Positions 59,509 through 64,000 of a stretch of 64,000 bases of DNA are shown here, in pieces. A model generated the notes under the pieces. The model saw only the letters and a program-made list of their open reading frames with translations. It did not search any database and was not told where the DNA came from. A program made the position numbers and the translations under genes. Each line of letters opens with the position of its first letter. The first letter of the stretch is position 1. The stretch is from Sinohyriopsis cumingii (taxonomy: Eukaryota; Mollusca; Bivalvia; Unionida; Unionidae), in assembly GCA_028554795.2 (NCBI GenBank), contig JAPYKE020000281.1:186001-250000 (forward strand), written 5' to 3'.

Positions 59509-60870
59509 TTAGTTCAGCATTCTCAAATCTCTTTCAGGCCTACGTTTTTTAACACATCTGCAAAATAACCTTTTAATCTCCCTGCGAAACTGCTGGTTGA
59601 CAAGTCCATAAATAATTGGATTTACAGCACTGTTCATGAAGTATGAACGTAAGAAAAAGTTATATAAACTTTTCTCTGTGAATGTCATTTTCAGATCTGG
59701 TATTACATATCTCATTGTAACTATGACTAAATAAGGTAAAAAACTTAGAACAAAACACAACGTTACGATAAATATCATCAACGTAGTTCGTCCCGCTCTT
59801 ACTTTTAAACCGCCATGTTTCCTTCCCATTTGGGCGCCAGGTTTCCTTCCCATTTGGGCTTCAGGTTTCCTTCCCATTATGACCCGGACACTTCCACTAC
59901 CGGGCCTTACATCTGCATGTTTACAGGCACATTGTTTGCACTGAATAGCATTGGATATTTGACAGGAAGTGACACTATAGGCCCTAGAATGGCGTTTTTG
60001 AATTCCTCTGAAGAATTTTGTTCTCCACACTGCACCGGCGCGAAGAGAGTCACCGATGTCCGTGGAACTATGAGCAAAAACAGTAAATGATGCACGTTTA
60101 GCACCAAGGGGGATTTTTGGTTCCGATCCGAAGTGTTTTCCCCTGCAGACTTTCCTTCCCACAAGAACGTACAAAATCGACAATGTTATAAATATAATTA
60201 GATTTCCAGTAAAAATAAACATAGTGAAAATAAACGGGTATCTTTTACTTTCCATTTTATTATCTATAAGACAAGTCTTCTGTCCTGGCGTTGGCTGATA
60301 TGTTCCGTAAATCAGAAGAGCCGGAAATGCGGAACTGACTGCAATCAGTATGGCGATTGCGGAGGCAATCTTTGAATCAGTTAGGGTGAATTTAGGTTTT
60401 AGCGGCCGACAAATGGTTCTATAGCGGTCTATAGCTATGCCAAGTAACACAAAAGACGTTATATTGTTCATGAGAAAGGTGGAAAATCTGGAAACTTTAC
60501 ATAAAATTGGGTTATCGAAGTCCCAGAAATTGGTCAAGATAGCGATTTCCACTGGCATGGCAAAACAACAGTTGATAATATCAGGAATAGCTAGAAGGAT
60601 GATGAACTTTTTCGATCGCCGTCTTCGCATTGTGGAACAGTAAATGGCGATCACTAACATATTGCCGGGTATTCCTACCACCATGAAAAATGATGTCAGC
60701 ACCATCGAGGGAATTAGTATGTGATACATCTGGTCCTTCGTGGTCATCATATGTGACAATGTTGTCATGGAAATATTAATTGCTTGAACAGTCTCATAAT
60801 CTATTGTTATAAAGCTGGTATCCTCTGTATTATTGTGAGGCACAACAGCTGGAATCGACATATTCTCCAT
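59509..60870 (-). CDS. Class A (rhodopsin-like) G-protein-coupled receptor, probably for a neuropeptide
   Basis: A 453-aa intronless receptor. The extracellular N-terminus has possible N-glycosylation sites (NNT, NIS). Seven hydrophobic segments are visible. Signature residues are GIPGNMLVI in TM1, the conserved Cys pair (ILCKVSR; KTCLID), DRYRTIC after TM3, CFVLSFLPYL in TM6 and NSAVNPIIYGL in TM7. TM6 lacks the usual CWxP tryptophan. The third intracellular loop is long, basic and Cys-rich and contains three MGRK(P/H) repeats. The C-terminal tail has RLFCRCVKKRR, a probable palmitoylation site. The ligand is unknown; layout suits the peptide-receptor group. The ATG at 60870 is the first in frame. 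Confidence 0.92.
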   Translation of the reverse strand: MENMSIPAVVPHNNTEDTSFITIDYETVQAINISMTTLSHMMTTKDQMYHILIPSMVLTSFFMVVGIPGNMLVIAIYCSTMRRRRSKKFIILLAIPDIINCCFAMPVEIAILTNFWDFDNPILCKVSRFSTFLMNNITSFVLLGIAIDRYRTICRPLKPKFTLTDSKIASAIAILIAVSSAFPALLIYGTYQPTPGQKTCLIDNKMESKRYPFIFTMFIFTGNLIIFITLSILYVLVGRKVCRGKHFGSEPKIPLGAKRASFTVFAHSSTDIGDSLRAGAVWRTKFFRGIQKRHSRAYSVTSCQISNAIQCKQCACKHADVRPGSGSVRVIMGRKPEAQMGRKPGAQMGRKHGGLKVRAGRTTLMIFIVTLCFVLSFLPYLVIVTMRYVIPDLKMTFTEKSLYNFFLRSYFMNSAVNPIIYGLVNQQFRREIKRLFCRCVKKRRPERDLRMLN

Positions 60871-61902
60871 ATTTAGGCTGCAGGCGCTGGAAGTTCAACG
60901 AGAGGAAAACAATGAGCATTAGGACCTTTACTTACGAGAGCTAAGCTTCCTGTGACCTGAAGAGAGAGAAAGAGAGACGCAGCATGAAAGAATGTGACAT
61001 GTCTGGTTTTGTTAGCTGAACAATAAGCCGTCAGTAATAATAGTCATGACAAACAACCCGCCATGAAAAAGTTACAAAAGGTGAGATACAGTGACTAAGG
61101 TGTCATTAAGTTTAGGATAATGTTAATACATATAATATTAATACATTAATTTTATTATGGTTATTTTATTATGGTTACATATTTAGCAGATGCAAATTTT
61201 CCACGTGTCCCTCGTTGAAATAAGGAGGAGCATAAGTTTAGGTAAGAAGCTGCACACATTTAAAATATCCGGAACTTCTTAAGCACCTTAGTCAAACAAG
61301 ATTATTATATGCGTACTGGTACCTATTCCTTACCAGGCACTTATAATAATACCCAGTCATTACGAGCGTCATACAAAACTACACTAAGAAATAGCGAGAA
61401 TTTAAATAGCAAATTTACTACTCCGCCAAGACAGCAAAACGTAAAGCACTTCTAAACGTATACATGGCGGGGCATGGCTCATGCATGGATATATTTTAAG
61501 TGGCACGTACAGTTTTGACAATTACTTGTTGCAAATACAGACGAAATCGAGATTTTCGGACTTCAGTTACCTGTATCCAAATGGTATCCCTCAAAATGAC
61601 CCTAAACCTATTAAATAGTTATTTGGCATGCGCAATTGCTACGATTTATTGTTAACTTACAGAGTAACAGCTGTTATCTCACTCAGATCTATTTAAAGGT
61701 CAAGAAGAAAAAACACAACGGAATATACAGCTTAGGCGCTACACTAGATAGTATAGGCAGAGAGAGAAAGAAAGAATGACAGATGCATAGTCGAGCCTGT
61801 ATCTAAATTCTACTCTAAAAATTCCACACTGGATATATGGTAGTTTACATGCTATGTAATTGCATACTCTCATTTTCGTCGATGTTCAAACTATCGGACA
61901 CT
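60871..61902. other. 5' flank of the GPCR gene, nothing recognised
   Basis: Presumed promoter/5' UTR side of the receptor. Only a short GAGA tract (60961-60978) stands out; no clear TATA box could be assigned. Confidence 0.4.

Positions 61903-61980
<78 letters not shown>
61903..61980. repeat. (AT)n microsatellite
   Basis: About 78 bp of AT, directly before the left arm of the inverted repeat at 61981-63715. Confidence 0.95.
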
Positions 61981-61988
<8 letters not shown>

Positions 61989-62335
61989 CGGTAACCTTAT
62001 TATCCCTTTTTTCTTTTCGATCTCTTTAGTGTATGGAGGTTGCGTTAGAAACATTTCCGGTAGGTATTGCCGCTGGTCGACATTCACTCATTGCAAAAGA
62101 GAACGAAGTGAAGGAAATTACATTTCGCACCAAATGCAAAATTTCCAGTTAAACACCCTAAATAAATGCGCGATGAAATAATTAGTGAATAATTGTTAGG
62201 CACAATGGATAAAATCATATATCAAAGAGTATGTGGATAACCTGTGCAGATACATGCAATTGAAAGTTTTAAAAAAATGTAGAAGAAGATAAATTAGGAA
62301 TAAGGAAGTAGTGAACACGCAATTCCTTGCATAGA
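61981..62335 (+). repeat. Left arm of a large inverted repeat (foldback-type element)
   Basis: The arm pairs with the reverse complement of 63360-63715. Shared landmarks in order are 'ctttcggtaacc', 'ttagtgtatg.aggttgc', 'catttccggtaggtattgcc', 'gctggtcgac', 'aataaatgcgcgat', 'cctgtgcagatacatg' and 'gtagaagaaga'. Identity is roughly 75-80% by eye. Confidence 0.8.
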
Positions 62336-63359
62336 AATAAAAGTATAAAAAAGTGTAAGGTATATAAGTTGTACCAACTATGTGTTGTGATGGTTCTACT
62401 ATATCGATCTAATTTCTGAGGAGGGAAGATTGTGTCATAAGGAAAGAACTAGGAAGGAAAACAAAGGGTCTAGCTCCAGGAACCTTGTGTGTACGACACA
62501 CCGTACAAAATAATATGCAAATAGCAATGAGCAAACCTTGAACAAAAATAATAAATTCTTTTTTTTTCCTTCCAAATTCTTTTTGATTTGTTAGAGAAAA
62601 CCAGAGACCTACACTATGAGGGATACAGAAACTCATAAAAGTCGTAAACATTTTCGGATGGCTGTAAGGGGTTACTTTAAAGACCGTTAGCTTAACGTAG
62701 CTAAATGACGTACAAGTGTCCACACACAAAACATTATACAGTTTATCGTTTGTAGAAGAACTTTGATTAGCGGCCTAGCTGTTGTATAATGTGATCAGTA
62801 GATTATAGATTGGTATGACTAGAATACGCAATGATAAATGGAACGCAATTTAAAAATAATAAGAAATGGAAATTATTTCTGCTTTTTTATATTTTAAATT
62901 CATTGAAAAAATCAAAAGCTTTTAAGTTTTAAACATCAAATGTATACATATGTGTTTGAATTGCACAAGAAAAAGTAGAATTAATGTTCAAACTGACGAT
63001 ACTAATTGTGTAAAACGTGCCATTTGGAGAAAGTATGAAATCGACGTATTGAAATAGAAACTTAAACAATGTTCATTGCCAAATTAAAAAAGAATATATT
63101 ATACAGCTTTAGGGCTGGAAACAAACTACGCAGTGGAAATATTTTTTTATATTTTTAAGTAATTTGTTTAACTAAGGAAGTTTAACAGAAGGATTTCATC
63201 ATCAGGTACATATTCTAACCGTATTCCATAACATAGAACACATCATCATGAATAAAGGTTCATAATCAACTTTCTTAACTAAAATGCCACTTTCAACATT
63301 CAGTTTAATCGTAATTCATTTGTTGTTTTTATATGTTTGTGTTGTTATTGTTGTTGGCT
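62336..63359. other. Loop of the inverted-repeat element
   Basis: About 1 kb of AT-rich sequence between the two arms with no recognised coding region. Confidence 0.5.
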
Positions 63360-63715
63360 TGCCAAGGAATTATGTGTTCAATAATTTATTCTTCCCACAT
63401 CATCTTCTTCTACAGTTAAAAAAGAAATTCAAGTACATGTATCTGCACAGGATATACACATGCGCTTTGATATTTGATTGTATCCATTGAATCTATCAAT
63501 TATCCGTTAATTACTTTATCGCGCATTTATTTTGGACGTTTAATTGGAAAGTTTGACCATGGCGAGATATATAATTTCATTTCTTTTCGTTCTATTTAGT
63601 AGTCAGTGACTGTCGACCAGCGGCAATGCTTACCGGAAATGCTCCTAGTGCAACCTCATACACTAAGCAGTTCGGAAAGAAAGGGCAGGTAATGAGGTTA
63701 CCGAAAGGGGCTATA
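63360..63715 (-). repeat. Right arm of the large inverted repeat
   Basis: Inverse partner of 61981-62335. The outer ends read TATATA-G...C-TATATA, which may reflect insertion into a TA repeat. No gene lies between the end and the window edge. Confidence 0.8.
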
Positions 63716-64000
63716 TAACATCGACCTGCCATAGTTCGTGAACTTAACGTGATTTGTAACGTTTATATTTTAATATTGCGCGAAACTATTAAACTCGCCA
63801 TAGAAAGTGTCCAACAAATGTTTTGCCAGCTACCAATTTGATAAACGTGTCAAGATTTGTTTATTTCCGGAAGTGTATCAATGGTTCGTGCCCCTGAAAT
63901 AAATGCCAAGTGACGTAAGATTGTAATGTGACAATTAGACCAACATGTATAATTCGATCGTTTATGGTAGCATGTAACATTAAACATTTGCATCTATAAT
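63716..64000. other. Non-coding end of window
   Basis: Nothing recognised in the last 285 bp. Confidence 0.4.

Overview
The window looks like metazoan nuclear DNA, most probably from a mollusc (a bivalve would fit; this is inference). It is AT-rich and dense in microsatellites, tandem repeats, tRNA-derived SINEs and decayed LINEs. The only convincing host gene is an intronless class A GPCR at 59.5-60.9 kb (minus strand).

The centrepiece is a nearly complete Maverick/Polinton at 14300-34757 (20,458 bp). It begins AG and ends CT, has near-identical terminal inverted repeats (TIRs) of about 280 bp, and is flanked by the perfect 6-bp target duplication TACATA. It carries the full Polinton core: protein-primed DNA polymerase B, FtsK/A32-type packaging ATPase, DDE integrase with a chromodomain, adenain-like protease, double-jelly-roll major capsid protein and penton-like minor capsid protein, plus several small basic or membrane proteins typical of these elements. 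Accessory genes include two tandem BIR-domain (IAP-like) proteins, a pair of F-box-like paralogues, a two-zinc-knuckle protein, and short coiled-coil genes at both ends. Most core genes have their own TATA box 35-70 bp before the ATG; four of these boxes contain the stop codon of the gene upstream.

The least expected signal is at the element's ends. Five accessory genes (one leftward and one rightward at the left end, three at the right end) are followed by a perfect or near-perfect metazoan histone-mRNA 3' stem-loop. The core form is GGCCCT-TTTC-AGGGCC with an ACCCA flank, and a purine-rich element resembling the U7 snRNA-binding histone downstream element lies 12-18 nt further on. Two of the copies sit inside the TIRs. 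The three right-end genes also share a GC-containing promoter block and look like a rapidly diverging tandem family. This suggests that the Polinton uses host replication-dependent (S-phase) mRNA processing for its terminal accessory genes. I know of no description of this, but I could not search.

The Polinton is young but not pristine: there is an in-frame TGA in the small membrane protein (28098-28100), a frameshift in the small vertex/core-type gene (29.58-29.62 kb), and a possible frameshift in an overlapping membrane-protein gene (A6 at 23256-23261).

Right of it, 40423-51260 is a decayed ISL2EU-type DNA transposon with two convergent genes (THAP-HTH-DDE transposase; SAP-SWIM-YqaJ nuclease). 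Its transposase is split by a 4.4-kb nested element (42395-46796) that itself carries a THAP exon. Other mobile DNA includes an L2/CR1-like LINE fragment (10.5-12.0 kb), a LINE pseudogene (56.6-58.0 kb), a dispersed 0.9-kb repeat in two copies, three SINE copies, and a large inverted-repeat (foldback) structure at 61.98-63.72 kb. The remaining intervals hold no gene I can support.
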